Counted from the stretch's first letter, positions 22,652 through 32,660 are shown. The stretch: 64,000 bases of DNA from CAYYYG01 sp964490875 (GCA_964490875.1 CAZBEF010000004.1:1-64000), one strand, 5' to 3'. Notes: generated by a model from the sequence alone, not told the origin. Program-made: numbers and translations.

Positions 22652-24337
22652 ATGAAAATAAGCGGATCAGAAGCATTGATGGAAGCACTATTGCAGCAGA
22701 ACGTAGATATCATATTTGGATATCCGGGCGGTGCAATCATGCCGGTGTACGATGCTCTGTATAAATACAAAGAAAAAATTAGACATATATTAGTTCGGCA
22801 TGAACAAGGCGCCGCGCATGCTGCCGAAGGATATGCTTATGTTACCGGCAAAACCGGAGTCTGTTTCGCAACTTCCGGGCCGGGTGCTACAAATCTGGTC
22901 ACCGGCATTATGGATGCCATGATGGATTCTGTTCCATTGGTCTGTGTAACAGGCCAGGTTGCGAGTTCTGTGCTAGGCACTGATGCATTTCAGGAAGCAG
23001 ATGTAATCGGTATTACGACACCAATTACCAAATGGAATTATCAGGTTTCAAAGGCTTCAGAAATCCCTGAAGTTATTGCAAAAGCGTTTCATATCGCAAG
23101 CACCGGTAGGCCTGGACCCGTTGTTATCGACATAACTAAAGATGCACAATTTGAAATGATGGATTATAAACCGGCTAAGAAAGTAGATCTTGTGGGATAT
23201 CAGCCAACATATACACCCAATCAACGTCAGATAAAACTGGCAGCAGATCTTATCAACTCCGCGAAACGGCCGTATATGTTCATCGGTCATGGAATTCTCA
23301 TTTCAAAAGCCGAGAAAGAATTATTGGAATTTGCTGAAAAAGGAGACATTCCAGTCGCTTCTACTTTATTGGGATTGTCGGCGTTTCCATCTGATCATAG
23401 ATTGTATGCCGGAATGCTTGGGATGCATGGCAATTATGGTCCGAATGTTTTAAGTCCCAAAGCAGATGTCGTAATTGCAGTAGGCATGCGGTTCGATGAT
23501 CGCGTCACCGGCAGATTAAAGGATTTTATTCCTCAAGCAAAAGTAATTCATATCGATATCGATCCGGCAGAGCTAAACAAAAATGTCCGAGCGGAAATCC
23601 CAATCGTGGCCGATGCCAAACAAGGTTTGAGTACATTAATTCCCCTAATAAAGAAACAAAGCCATTCAGAATGGGTAGACGAATTTAGAAAATGTAATGA
23701 AATTGAATTCAAAAAAGTTATTGATAATGCGATTCATCCAAAAACAGGCGAGATCAAAATGTCGGAAGCTATAGAAAAAATTCGTGAATATACAAAAGGC
23801 GAAGCAGTTGTTGTAGCCGATGTGGGCCAGCATCAAATGATGGCAGCGCGGTATTACAAATGTAAAAAAGCGCATAGTTTTATAACGTCGGGAGGCGCAG
23901 GAACAATGGGATTTGCACTGCCAGCTTCTATGGGCGCGGCAGCAGGAACTCCTGATCGGCAGGTTGTTGCATTTATTGGCGATGGTAGTTTTCAGATGAC
24001 AATTCAGGAATTGGCAACAATATCGCAGGAACAATTTCCAGTTAAAATCGTCATCCTTAACAATCGATATCTGGGAATGGTGCGGCAGTGGCAGCAGTTA
24101 TTTTTCGACAGCCGTTATTCTTTCGTCAATTTAAAAAATCCCGATTTCGTGCAGGTTGCGAAAGGATTCTATATAACCGGTGAACGGGTTGCAAAACGCG
24201 AAGAATTACAATCGGCGATTAAGCGCATGTTTGAACACAAAGGACCATATCTTTTGGAAATTATGGTTGAGCAGGAACAAAATGTGTTTCCGATGGTTCC
24301 TGTTGGTTCAGCAGCAGATGAAATTAGACTTGAATAA
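22652..24337 (+). CDS. ilvB: Acetolactate synthase, large (catalytic) subunit
   Basis: 561 residues from the ATG at 22652; an ORF extension to 22535 overlaps ilvE and is rejected. The ThDP-activating Glu is in VRHEQGAAHAAEGYA; FATSGPGATNLVTGI follows; the ThDP/Mg motif GDGSFQM...ILNN is near 430-460. It condenses pyruvate with pyruvate or 2-ketobutyrate for Val/Leu and Ile. It pairs with ilvN 4 bases downstream. Confidence 0.97.
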   Translation: MKISGSEALMEALLQQNVDIIFGYPGGAIMPVYDALYKYKEKIRHILVRHEQGAAHAAEGYAYVTGKTGVCFATSGPGATNLVTGIMDAMMDSVPLVCVTGQVASSVLGTDAFQEADVIGITTPITKWNYQVSKASEIPEVIAKAFHIASTGRPGPVVIDITKDAQFEMMDYKPAKKVDLVGYQPTYTPNQRQIKLAADLINSAKRPYMFIGHGILISKAEKELLEFAEKGDIPVASTLLGLSAFPSDHRLYAGMLGMHGNYGPNVLSPKADVVIAVGMRFDDRVTGRLKDFIPQAKVIHIDIDPAELNKNVRAEIPIVADAKQGLSTLIPLIKKQSHSEWVDEFRKCNEIEFKKVIDNAIHPKTGEIKMSEAIEKIREYTKGEAVVVADVGQHQMMAARYYKCKKAHSFITSGGAGTMGFALPASMGAAAGTPDRQVVAFIGDGSFQMTIQELATISQEQFPVKIVILNNRYLGMVRQWQQLFFDSRYSFVNLKNPDFVQVAKGFYITGERVAKREELQSAIKRMFEHKGPYLLEIMVEQEQNVFPMVPVGSAADEIRLE

Positions 24338-24341
24338 ACAT

Positions 24342-24815
24342 ATGCAATACACACTTACCGTTTTTACAGAAAATAAACCAGGAGTTTTGTACCGGATCGC
24401 CGATCTATTGTTGCGCAGACAAATAAATATTGAAAGCCTTACTGTGTCGGAAACGGAGCGTCATGGTATTTCCCGATTCACCATTGTTGTTTTATGTGAT
24501 AAAGCGACTGTTGAAAAAGTGGTTAAGCAACTGTACAGAATTATCGAAGTGATTAAAGTTTTTGAGATGGAAGATAAAGATCTGATTTTCAAAGAAATCG
24601 CATTTATTAAAGTTTCTACAAAAAATCCAGATCAACGGCGGGAAGTTGAAGAATTATCGACTATGTCTAAAGCAGAAGTAGCACATGTCGGCCAGGATTA
24701 TTTGGTTATTGAAAAAAAAGGAACAGAAGAGGAGATTACACGATTATATGATTTGCTGAAGTCATACGGGATTAAGGAGTTTATCCGTTCGGGAAGAATT
24801 GCGATTGTGAAATAA
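24342..24815 (+). CDS. ilvN: Acetolactate synthase, small (regulatory) subunit
   Basis: 157 residues from the ATG at 24342. N-terminal ACT domain with FTENKPGVLYRIADLLLRR and NIESLTVSETE, then the C-terminal small-subunit domain with EIAFIKVSTKN. It gives valine feedback to IlvB. The coordinates fit tight coupling to ilvB. Confidence 0.95.
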   Translation: MQYTLTVFTENKPGVLYRIADLLLRRQINIESLTVSETERHGISRFTIVVLCDKATVEKVVKQLYRIIEVIKVFEMEDKDLIFKEIAFIKVSTKNPDQRREVEELSTMSKAEVAHVGQDYLVIEKKGTEEEITRLYDLLKSYGIKEFIRSGRIAIVK

Positions 24816-24833
24816 TTTGCGTTGAAATTGTTG

Positions 24834-24924
24834 GATCGTTCGAATACATTGCGGCTGTGCTTTTCAAGTCTGGTTAATAATGCCAGACAATGAAAATGCT
24901 CCCGCAAGTATTCTTCACGATCCA
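24834..24924. repeat. Long imperfect hairpin between ilvN and ilvC
   Basis: Nested pairs from outside in: GGATCGT/ACGATCC, GAATAC/GTATTC, TTGCGG/CCGCAA, TTTTCA/TGAAAA, TCTGG/CCAGA with a 9-base loop. No T-run follows, so it is not a simple terminator. Its apical TCTGG/CCAGA stem is shared with the element at 19354-19452. It could act as an RNase site or mRNA stabiliser between ilvN and ilvC. Confidence 0.75.
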
Positions 24925-24953
24925 GAATAAAATTTATTAATTATTTTTTAAAT

Positions 24954-26003
24954 ATGGCAAAAATGAATTTTGGAGGAGTAATGGAAGAAGTGGTGACCCG
25001 GGAAGAGTTTCCGTTGGAAAAGGCGAAGGAAGTTTTAAAAAAAGAGGTTATTGCTGTCATTGGCTACGGCGTGCAGGGACCGGCGCAGGCGCTGAATATG
25101 CGCGATAACGGATTCAATGTCATAGTCGGCCAGCGCAAGGGCGGATCTTCGTGGCAGAAAGCAGTTGAAGACGGCTGGGTTGAAGGAAAAACGTTATTTG
25201 AAATCGAGGAAGCCGCCAAGCGGGGAACAATCATCTGTTATCTTTTGTCAGACGCCGGTCAGATTTCTACATGGCCTGTCATAAAAAAACATCTTTCAAA
25301 AGGAAAGGCTTTGTATTTTTCACATGGATTCGGCATAACGTATAAGGATCAGACTGGAATAATTCCACCAAAAGATGTCGACGTCATTCTTGTTGCGCCA
25401 AAAGGCTCGGGTCGAACGGTTCGAAAACATTTCGTAGCCGGAAAAGGAATTAATTCAAGCTACGCTGTGTTCCAAGATGCCACAGGAAAAGCTCATGACA
25501 GGGTGAAGGCAATGGGTATTGGTGTTGGATCGGGATATTTATTTGAAACAACGTTTGAAAAGGAAGTGTATTCAGACTTAACTGGAGAAAGGGGAATTTT
25601 AATGGGCGCGATGGCAGGGGTTATGGAAGCTCAATACAATCTGCTTCGCAAAATGGGGCATTCTCCATCGGAAGCATTTAATGAAACGGTGGAAGAAGCG
25701 ACACAGAGTCTGATTCCCCTAATCGCTGAAAACGGAATGGACTGGATGTATGCTAACTGTTCAACAACGGCACAGCGCGGTGCGTTAGATTGGAAAGGAA
25801 AATTTAAAAAAGCGGTTGAACCAGTTTTTGAAGATTTATATGAAAAAGTTAAGTCGGGGTATGAAGCTGAAGTAACAATTAAAGCAAATAGTAATCCGAA
25901 TTATAAGGAGAATTTGAAGAAGGAGTTAGATGAAATGAGGAATTCCGAAATGTGGAAAACAGGAGCACAAGTTAGAAAGTTAAGACCAGAAAATTCTAAA
26001 TAA
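24954..26003 (+). CDS. ilvC: Ketol-acid reductoisomerase
   Basis: 349 residues, class I length. The Rossmann motif is GYGVQGPAQALNMRDNGF with the cofactor loop GQRKGGSSW, whose Arg/Lys/Ser suit NADPH. Catalytic acidic residues lie in DLTGERGILMGAMAG and ETVEEATQS. It converts acetolactate to dihydroxyisovalerate. leuA starts 3 bases after. Confidence 0.95.
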   Translation: MAKMNFGGVMEEVVTREEFPLEKAKEVLKKEVIAVIGYGVQGPAQALNMRDNGFNVIVGQRKGGSSWQKAVEDGWVEGKTLFEIEEAAKRGTIICYLLSDAGQISTWPVIKKHLSKGKALYFSHGFGITYKDQTGIIPPKDVDVILVAPKGSGRTVRKHFVAGKGINSSYAVFQDATGKAHDRVKAMGIGVGSGYLFETTFEKEVYSDLTGERGILMGAMAGVMEAQYNLLRKMGHSPSEAFNETVEEATQSLIPLIAENGMDWMYANCSTTAQRGALDWKGKFKKAVEPVFEDLYEKVKSGYEAEVTIKANSNPNYKENLKKELDEMRNSEMWKTGAQVRKLRPENSK

Positions 26004-26006
26004 ATT

Positions 26007-27500
26007 ATGAAAGATAAAGTCATTGTTTTCGATACAACATTGCGCGACGGCGAGCAAGTGCCGGGATGTCAATTAAACACCGTTGAAAAGATAGAGGTTG
26101 CACAACAACTTGAGTCATTAGGCGTCGACGTGATTGAAGCGGGCTTTCCAATTTCTTCCCCGGGAGATTTCAATTCGATTGTTGAAATCAGTAAGGTTGT
26201 TAAGAAATCTGTCATCTGTCCGTTGGCTCGTGCCGTTGAAAAAGATATCGATGCGGCGGCAGAATCTATCCGTAATGCAGAACGAGGAAGAATTCATACA
26301 TTCATCGGAACTTCGGATACTCATGTGTACACAATTCTCCGATCTACTCCCGAAGCAACATTGCAGCGGGCTGTTGATATGGTGAAGTACGCAAAAAAAT
26401 ACTGCGCCGATGTCGAGTTTTCGGCAATGGATGCAGGCCGTACTTCTGATGAATATTTAGCACAAGTTTTTGAAGCGGTTATCGCGGCCGGTGCTACTAC
26501 AATCAATGTTCCCGACACAACTGGATACTGTCTGCCTTGGGAATTTGCGGCTAAAATCAAATACTTGAAAGAACATGTCAAGAATATTGACAACGTTGTC
26601 ATTTCTACTCATTGCCATAATGATTTAGGAATGGCCACAGCCAATACAATTGCTGGTGTTGAAGCAGGCGCGCGTCAGGTTGAAGTAACTATCAATGGAA
26701 TAGGCGAGCGAGCAGGAAATACTTCTTTGGAAGAAGTTGTCATGATTCTAAAGACACGAAGCAAGACGTTAAAACTGGATACCAATATCAACACTAAAAA
26801 AATATTTTCAACAAGCCGATTAGTATCTCGTCTCATGAGAATGCCGGTTCAGCCGAACAAAGCGATTGTCGGAAAGAATGCGTTTGCTCATTCTTCCGGA
26901 ATTCATCAGGATGGAGTTTTGAAAAACCGAGATAATTTCGAAATTATCGATCCGCAGTCTGTCGGCGTGCCGAGTTCGTCGTTGGATCTAACCGCAAGAT
27001 CCGGACGCGCCGCTTTGGCATATCATTTGAAGCGTCTTGGATTCAACCTGGATAAAAAACAGATTACCGAAGTGTATCCGAAATTTATTGCATTGGCCGA
27101 TAAGAAGAAAGAGATTCACGATGATGATTTGCTCGTTTTAATGGGTGAAGAAAAGAGAGTGCGCGGAATCAGTCTGGAACTTTTGGAAGTGTTGAGCGGA
27201 TTTCCGTTGAAGCCGATGGCCACCGTCAAACTTAAGTTTAACGGCGAAGATGTTATGGAAACTGCATCTGGTAATGGTCCGGTCGATGCGTCGTTGAATG
27301 CGGTAAATAAGATAGTTCAAAAGAAGGTGGAGCTTGAAGAGTTTTTGATTCAGGCGATAACTCGGGGAAGCGATGATGTCGGTAAGGTGCATATTCAACT
27401 GAATTATAAGGGGCAGATGTATTATGGTTTCGGCGCTGATACCGATATTATTGTGGCATCGGTGAAGGCGTATATTGATGGGTTAAACAAGATTATCTGA
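26007..27500 (+). CDS. leuA: 2-isopropylmalate synthase
   Basis: 497 residues. The HMGL-like barrel has TTLRDGEQVPGC at the N-terminus, HCHNDLGMATAN for the metal, and NGIGERAGNTSLEEV. After about residue 370 comes the LeuA regulatory domain (Leu feedback). It commits ketoisovalerate to leucine synthesis. It ends with TGA, showing TGA is a stop here. A repeat-filled gap of 193 bases follows. Confidence 0.95.
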   Translation: MKDKVIVFDTTLRDGEQVPGCQLNTVEKIEVAQQLESLGVDVIEAGFPISSPGDFNSIVEISKVVKKSVICPLARAVEKDIDAAAESIRNAERGRIHTFIGTSDTHVYTILRSTPEATLQRAVDMVKYAKKYCADVEFSAMDAGRTSDEYLAQVFEAVIAAGATTINVPDTTGYCLPWEFAAKIKYLKEHVKNIDNVVISTHCHNDLGMATANTIAGVEAGARQVEVTINGIGERAGNTSLEEVVMILKTRSKTLKLDTNINTKKIFSTSRLVSRLMRMPVQPNKAIVGKNAFAHSSGIHQDGVLKNRDNFEIIDPQSVGVPSSSLDLTARSGRAALAYHLKRLGFNLDKKQITEVYPKFIALADKKKEIHDDDLLVLMGEEKRVRGISLELLEVLSGFPLKPMATVKLKFNGEDVMETASGNGPVDASLNAVNKIVQKKVELEEFLIQAITRGSDDVGKVHIQLNYKGQMYYGFGADTDIIVASVKAYIDGLNKII

Positions 27501-27693
27501 TTTTATTATTTCGCTCGATATGATGCAATTACGTCGTTGCGATCCCGACTAAGTCGGGAGAAGCAATCCCATTACCAATTAACGAAAGGTTGTAATGTCA
27601 CGAGTGCTACAGCCGCGAGTTTTTATTAATGGGATTGCTTCGTCACTACGTTCCTCGCAATGACGTGTATATTAATTACAATATTATTTTTTT
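27501..27693. repeat. Repeat-filled gap between leuA and ilvA
   Basis: TTCGCTCGATATG (27509 on) is the left end of the hairpin family. GAAGCAATCCCATTA (27560-27574) pairs perfectly with TAATGGGATTGCTTC (27627-27641). TCCTCGCAATGACG follows. Related sequence is at 40186 and 51121-51236. No leader peptide or terminator was found, so ilvA may be read from upstream. Confidence 0.7.
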
Positions 27694-28938
27694 ATGTCAG
27701 TAACAATAAAAGATATAGACCAGGCGGCTGAAAGGCTCAAGGGTATCGTTCAAAAAACTCCGCTTCAGTATTCGAAACGATTATCAAAGCTTTTTGGTGC
27801 TGAAATTTATATTAAACGCGAAGATCTTCAGGAGGTTCGGTCTTTTAAAATCCGCGGTGCATTCAACAAAATGAGCACATTATCTTCTGCAGAAAAAAAG
27901 CGCGGAGTTGTTACTGCCAGCGCCGGAAATCATGCACAAGGTGTGGCATACGGATGTTCCGCATTAAAAATCAAAGGAGTTGTTTTTATGCCGGTAGTAA
28001 CTCCGAATCAGAAAATTGAGAAAGTAAAATTATTTGGCGGCTCTTTCGTACGAATAGAATTAATCGGGAATACCTTCGACGAGGCAAGCGCGGCAGCTCA
28101 AAAATATTGTAAAGAAACGAATGCTGTGTATGTTCATCCATTTAATGATCCGCTTACTATTGCAGGTCAGGGAACAGTCGCGAAGGAAGTATATGAAGAT
28201 TTGAAAGGAAATGTGGATTATTTTCTCGCAACGGAAGGCGGCGGCGGGTTAATTTCGGGCTGCGCTTCGTATTTAAAACAAAAAAATAAAAAAATTGTCG
28301 TCATCGGCGGAGAGCCCGAAGGCGCGGCCAGTATGCATCAGTCTATTAAGCAAAATAAAGTTGTCAGTTTATCTTCTATCGATACATTTGTAGATGGTGC
28401 AGCTGTCAAAACTTCGGGAGATTTAACATTCGCAATTTGTAAAAAGTATGTTGATCAAATCTTAGTTGTTCCCGAAGGTAAAGTATGTACAACAATGATC
28501 GAGTTGTATCAAAATGAAGGAATCATAGCCGAGCCGGCTGGTGCAGTCGCCATTTCTTCATTAGATCAGATTGCCGATAAAATAAAAGGTAAAACAGTTG
28601 TCTGTGTGTTAAGCGGTGGCAATAATGATCTTTTGCGGTATCCGGAAATTTTAGAAAGAAGCCTTATTTATCAAAGAAGAAAACATTATTTTTTGGTTGA
28701 GTTTGCACAGAAGCCAGGCCAGCTGAAAAAGTTTGTAAATTATGTTTTGGGGCCGGACGATGACATCGTTTTATTTGAATATATAAAGAAGAATAATAAG
28801 GAAAAAGGTCCGGCGCTTGTCGGGATTGAATTAAAAGACAAGAAAGATTTTCAGCCGTTTTTGGAACGCATGAAAGAAATTGAATTGAATTATACGATTC
28901 TGAAGAGTGACGATTTGTTATATAAATATTTAATTTAA
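27694..28938 (+). CDS. ilvA: Threonine dehydratase, biosynthetic
   Basis: 414 residues, fold type II PLP enzyme. PLP Lys in EVRSFKIRGAFNKM, phosphate loop TEGGGGLISG, and VLSGGNNDLL. A C-terminal ACT-like regulatory domain starts about residue 330 (YFLVEFAQKPGQLKKF). It deaminates Thr to 2-ketobutyrate, the first Ile step. The RidA gene two genes downstream would clear its reactive enamine product. Confidence 0.93.
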   Translation: MSVTIKDIDQAAERLKGIVQKTPLQYSKRLSKLFGAEIYIKREDLQEVRSFKIRGAFNKMSTLSSAEKKRGVVTASAGNHAQGVAYGCSALKIKGVVFMPVVTPNQKIEKVKLFGGSFVRIELIGNTFDEASAAAQKYCKETNAVYVHPFNDPLTIAGQGTVAKEVYEDLKGNVDYFLATEGGGGLISGCASYLKQKNKKIVVIGGEPEGAASMHQSIKQNKVVSLSSIDTFVDGAAVKTSGDLTFAICKKYVDQILVVPEGKVCTTMIELYQNEGIIAEPAGAVAISSLDQIADKIKGKTVVCVLSGGNNDLLRYPEILERSLIYQRRKHYFLVEFAQKPGQLKKFVNYVLGPDDDIVLFEYIKKNNKEKGPALVGIELKDKKDFQPFLERMKEIELNYTILKSDDLLYKYLI

Positions 28939-28939
28939 T

Positions 28940-30700
28940 ATGAAAAATAAAGAATGCGATTGTGAAGGTTGTACGTGTGGAAAAAATAATAAGTCATTAA
29001 AGTTTAGAAGCGGTTTGCTTACTGGCCATTTTGGGAAAAGTGATTGGGTAAAACGTGCACCGGCACGGGCCATGATGAGGGCAGTCGGTTATACCGATGA
29101 AGATTTTAAGAAACCTCTGGTCACCGTCGCTTGTCCTTACACAAACGTCACCCCCTGTAATGCTCACATCAAAGATTTAGGCGATATGGTTGTTGAAGAA
29201 GTGAATAAAGCCGGAGGCAAACCTATCATCTTTGGTACTCCCGTTGTCACCGACGGGGAAACAATGGGAATGGAAGGAATGAAATATTCTCTCGTCTCCC
29301 GCGAACTTATCGCCGACTGTATTGAAACAATGCACGAAGCATACACAGCCGACGGCGCACTCACTCTATCTGGCTGCGACAAAACAATTCCGGCAGCACT
29401 CATCCCTTTGGCAAGAAATAACAGTATCGGTCTAACTTTATACGGCGGCACGATTCTTCCGGGTAAACTTCATGGAAAAGATTTAACCGTAGTTAGTATT
29501 TTTGAAGCAGTCGGTGCTCATGGCGCCGGAAAGATCGGCGATAAAGAGCTTCACGAAGTGGAATGTAAATCTTGCACAGGCAATGGCGCCTGTGGTGGAA
29601 TGTATACGGCAAATACGATGGCATCGGCAATCGAGGCAATGGGAATGAGTATTCCGGGTAGCTCGTCTAATCCGGCAGTAGACATTCACAATAATATTTC
29701 AGAAGTAAAACGCGCTGATGTCAAAAAATCTGTTCAAGCATTATTTCACCTTTTGAAAAAGGGAATTCATGCCCGCGAAATTATGACAAAAGAAGCTTTC
29801 GAAAATGCGATCACATTGATCATGGCACTGGGCGGTTCAACAAATGCAGTTCTCCATCTCTTATCCCTTGCACATGAAGCAGGAGTTAAATTAGTTCTTG
29901 ATGATTTCGAACGAATTGGTTCGAAAGTTCCATTAATCGGCGACTTCAAACCGTTTGGAAAGTATGTCATGGAAGATCTTCACAAAATCGGGGGCACACC
30001 GATGGTCATGAAAATGCTTTTGGATGCAGGTTTATTGCATGGCGATTGTCTCACGGTTACCGGCAAAACAGTTGCCGAAAATTTGAAAGATGTTCCTGCT
30101 CGACCAAAAAATCAGGAAGTAATTTATAGTCTAGAAAAACCACTGGCGCCTCCGGATCATCACATTATCGTCATTCGAGGAAATTTGGCGGAAGAAGGAG
30201 CCGTTCTTAAATTAAGCGGAAAAGAAATGGATCATCACACCGGTCCGGCTCGTGTTTATGAAGCAGAGGAAGAAGCACTAAATGCAATTCTTGCCGGAAA
30301 AATAAAAAAAGGCGACGTTATTGTTGTCCGTAGCGAAGGACCGAAAGGCGGGCCGGGAATGCGCGAAATGTTATCGCCATCTGCGGCACTGATGGGAGCA
30401 GGTTTGGGGAAGGATGTGGCACTTATAACCGACGGCCGGTTTTCGGGGGGAACACATGGAATTATGATCGGCCATATTACTCCAGAAGCTTACATAGGAG
30501 GTATGATTGGATTGTTAAAAGAAGGAGATATGATTACAATTAGTTTGAAGAATAAAAGGATCGATGTCGAACTTTCCAAAGAAGAAATCGCCAAACGAAA
30601 GAAATTGTGGAAGCAGCCGGAGCCACGATACAAGAGAGGAATTCTGGCAAAGTACGCTCGGCTTGTATCGAGTGCGTCTACCGGAGCAGTAACAAGTTAA
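28940..30700 (+). CDS. ilvD: Dihydroxyacid dehydratase
   Basis: 586 residues. Fe-S and Mg regions are ACPYTNVTPCNAH, LSGCDKTIPA and SCTGNGACGGMYTANTMASA; C-terminal GRFSGGTHG. It dehydrates dihydroxyacids to 2-ketoacids. Unusually the N-terminus carries MKNKECDCEGCTCGKNN, a cysteine cluster outside the family core that may bind metal. It begins 1 base after ilvA stops. Confidence 0.96.
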   Translation: MKNKECDCEGCTCGKNNKSLKFRSGLLTGHFGKSDWVKRAPARAMMRAVGYTDEDFKKPLVTVACPYTNVTPCNAHIKDLGDMVVEEVNKAGGKPIIFGTPVVTDGETMGMEGMKYSLVSRELIADCIETMHEAYTADGALTLSGCDKTIPAALIPLARNNSIGLTLYGGTILPGKLHGKDLTVVSIFEAVGAHGAGKIGDKELHEVECKSCTGNGACGGMYTANTMASAIEAMGMSIPGSSSNPAVDIHNNISEVKRADVKKSVQALFHLLKKGIHAREIMTKEAFENAITLIMALGGSTNAVLHLLSLAHEAGVKLVLDDFERIGSKVPLIGDFKPFGKYVMEDLHKIGGTPMVMKMLLDAGLLHGDCLTVTGKTVAENLKDVPARPKNQEVIYSLEKPLAPPDHHIIVIRGNLAEEGAVLKLSGKEMDHHTGPARVYEAEEEALNAILAGKIKKGDVIVVRSEGPKGGPGMREMLSPSAALMGAGLGKDVALITDGRFSGGTHGIMIGHITPEAYIGGMIGLLKEGDMITISLKNKRIDVELSKEEIAKRKKLWKQPEPRYKRGILAKYARLVSSASTGAVTS

Positions 30701-30716
30701 TAATTTTTTTACATTT

Positions 30717-31151
30717 ATGATCAAATCAATTCACGCAGAAAAAGCACCGAAGGCGGTTGGGCCTTATTCACCAGCAGTTTCGATAGGGGACTGGATTTTT
30801 TGTTCAGGACAAATCGGCATCGATCCAAAATCCGGAGAATTAGTTTCGGGTATTGAAAAGCAGACAGAACAGGCTTTAAAAAATCTGCAGGCAGTTTTAA
30901 AAGAAGCAGGCTCCGATCCAAAGTCGGTATTGAAAACAACTATTTTTATCACCGATATGAAGAATTATGCAGTGGTAAATGAAGTGTACGGAAAAGTATT
31001 TAATGAACACAAACCTGCACGGTCAACTATCGGAGTGGCAACTTTACCAAAAGAAGCATTAGTCGAAATAGAAGCAGTCGCGATTACACATTTTGATGAA
31101 TCAGAAGATGGTTGTGAGTGCGGCGGCAATTGCGGTTGTGGAGGACATTAA
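30717..31151 (+). CDS. ridA: RidA enamine/imine deaminase with Cys-rich tail
   Basis: 144 residues. The core matches YjgF/RidA: KAPKAVGPYSPAV, FCSGQIGIDP, and the key Arg in KPARSTIGVATLP. It hydrolyses 2-aminoacrylate and 2-aminocrotonate made by IlvA, so its place in the ilv cluster is logical. The C-terminal tail CECGGNCGCGGH is extra to the family and mirrors the Cys cluster at the N-terminus of the ilvD product, the gene before it. Confidence 0.93.
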   Translation: MIKSIHAEKAPKAVGPYSPAVSIGDWIFCSGQIGIDPKSGELVSGIEKQTEQALKNLQAVLKEAGSDPKSVLKTTIFITDMKNYAVVNEVYGKVFNEHKPARSTIGVATLPKEALVEIEAVAITHFDESEDGCECGGNCGCGGH

Positions 31152-31155
31152 GTCT

Positions 31156-32556
31156 ATGGCAAAAACATTATTTGAAAAAATTTGGGAGCAGCATATTGTA
31201 TATCAAAAGGAAGGCTATCCGGCTGTGCTGTATATCGATGCCCATCTTATTCACGAAGTAACAACCCCGCAAGCTTTTGACGGTCTGCGCCGACGGAATC
31301 TTCCTGTCTTTCGTACCAATCGGACATGGGCGACCGCCGATCACAATGTTCCGACAAAAGATCAGGACTTGCCAATTCGCGAATTGCTTTCCCGAAAACA
31401 AGTGGACATGCTCACCAAAAACACCAAAGATTTTGGCGTGCGGCTGTATGGTCTCGGCCATCCGTTTCAAGGAATCGTTCATATCATTGGTCCTGATCTT
31501 GGTATTACCAAACCTGGCATGACAATTGTCTGCGGCGACAGCCACACATCAACCCACGGCGCATTTGGTTCTATCGCATTTGGTATCGGCACGAGCGAAG
31601 TGGAAGAAGTCTTAGCAACGCAATGTATTCTTCAATATAAACCAAAAACCATGAAGATCGAAGTTAACGGAACTTTAAAAAAAGGCGTCACAGCAAAAGA
31701 TATTATTCTGTACATTATTTCAAAATTAACTGCGGCAGGCGGCACGGGATATTTTGTCGAGTTTGCCGGTTCTGCAATCCGGAGTTTGTCTATGGAAGGC
31801 CGGATGACAATATGCAACATGAGTATCGAAATGGGAGCGCGCGGCGGAATGATTGCACCGGATGAAATAACTTATGAATATATGAAAGGCCGAGAGTTTA
31901 TGCCGAAAGGTACAGAATGGGATAGGGCTGTAGCGTATTGGAAAACATTACCTTCAGACGAAGGAGCCCGGTACGATCGCGTTGAAGTTTTTCAAGCAGA
32001 AGACATCGAACCGATGATCACCTATGGAACCAATCCAGGAATGGGAGTGGCAATAAGCGGTCATGTTCCATCGAAATCTGAATTGAGCGATGATCATCAA
32101 AAACGAAATTTAGAAAAATCGTTGCAATACATGGGACTTACCGAAGGGCAGAAAATGCTGGGGCAGAAAGTGGATTATGTTTTTTTCGGAAGTTGCACAA
32201 ATTCGCGGATTGAGGATTTCCGCGCTGCAGCAACTATTTTAAAAGGAAAAAAGAAAGCACCACATGTTATGGCGTATCTGGTTCCCGGATCGAAACGGGT
32301 CGAAGTCCAAGCCAGAAAAGAAGGTTTAGATAAAATTTTTGCCGAAGCTGGTTTTGAATTGCGTGGACCAGGGTGTTCTGCATGTTTGGGAATGAATGAA
32401 GATAAGATTCCGGCGGGAAAATATTGTGTTTCTACAAGCAATAGAAATTTTGAAGGACGGCAGGGGCCTGGTGCTCGAACAATGCTGGCCAGCCCGCTCA
32501 CTGCTGCAGCAACAGCAATTAAGGGAGTTGTCGCCGATCCAAGAGAATTTTTGTAA
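31156..32556 (+). CDS. leuC: 3-isopropylmalate dehydratase, large subunit
   Basis: 466 residues from the ATG at 31156 (a longer ORF start at 31093 overlaps ridA). Aconitase-type cluster ligands are in SCTNSRIEDFR and GPGCSACLGMNED; CGDSHTSTHGAFG lies upstream. With LeuD it isomerises 2- to 3-isopropylmalate. Confidence 0.96.
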   Translation: MAKTLFEKIWEQHIVYQKEGYPAVLYIDAHLIHEVTTPQAFDGLRRRNLPVFRTNRTWATADHNVPTKDQDLPIRELLSRKQVDMLTKNTKDFGVRLYGLGHPFQGIVHIIGPDLGITKPGMTIVCGDSHTSTHGAFGSIAFGIGTSEVEEVLATQCILQYKPKTMKIEVNGTLKKGVTAKDIILYIISKLTAAGGTGYFVEFAGSAIRSLSMEGRMTICNMSIEMGARGGMIAPDEITYEYMKGREFMPKGTEWDRAVAYWKTLPSDEGARYDRVEVFQAEDIEPMITYGTNPGMGVAISGHVPSKSELSDDHQKRNLEKSLQYMGLTEGQKMLGQKVDYVFFGSCTNSRIEDFRAAATILKGKKKAPHVMAYLVPGSKRVEVQARKEGLDKIFAEAGFELRGPGCSACLGMNEDKIPAGKYCVSTSNRNFEGRQGPGARTMLASPLTAAATAIKGVVADPREFL

Positions 32557-32567
32557 TTATGTTATAA

Positions 32568-32660
32568 CTCGCTCGATACCGAATTGTTCGAGGCCGCTCG
32601 TCTGAGGACTCGCTTGTGAACCTGCTGGTTCAATCCTCTCACAATCGGCATCATCGCTCG
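32568..32660. repeat. TTCGCTC-type hairpin element, copy C
   Basis: Left flank CTCGCTCGATAC and right flank GCATCATCGCTCG enclose CCGA-TTGT-GAGG / CCTC-ACAA-TCGG pairings and an inner GAACC TGCT GGTTC hairpin. It fills the leuC-leuD gap. Confidence 0.75.

Noticed and set aside
27501..27693. A fourth leader peptide before ilvA
   Set aside because: No short ORF rich in Ile/Thr, no terminator with T-run; the gap is made of dispersed repeats.
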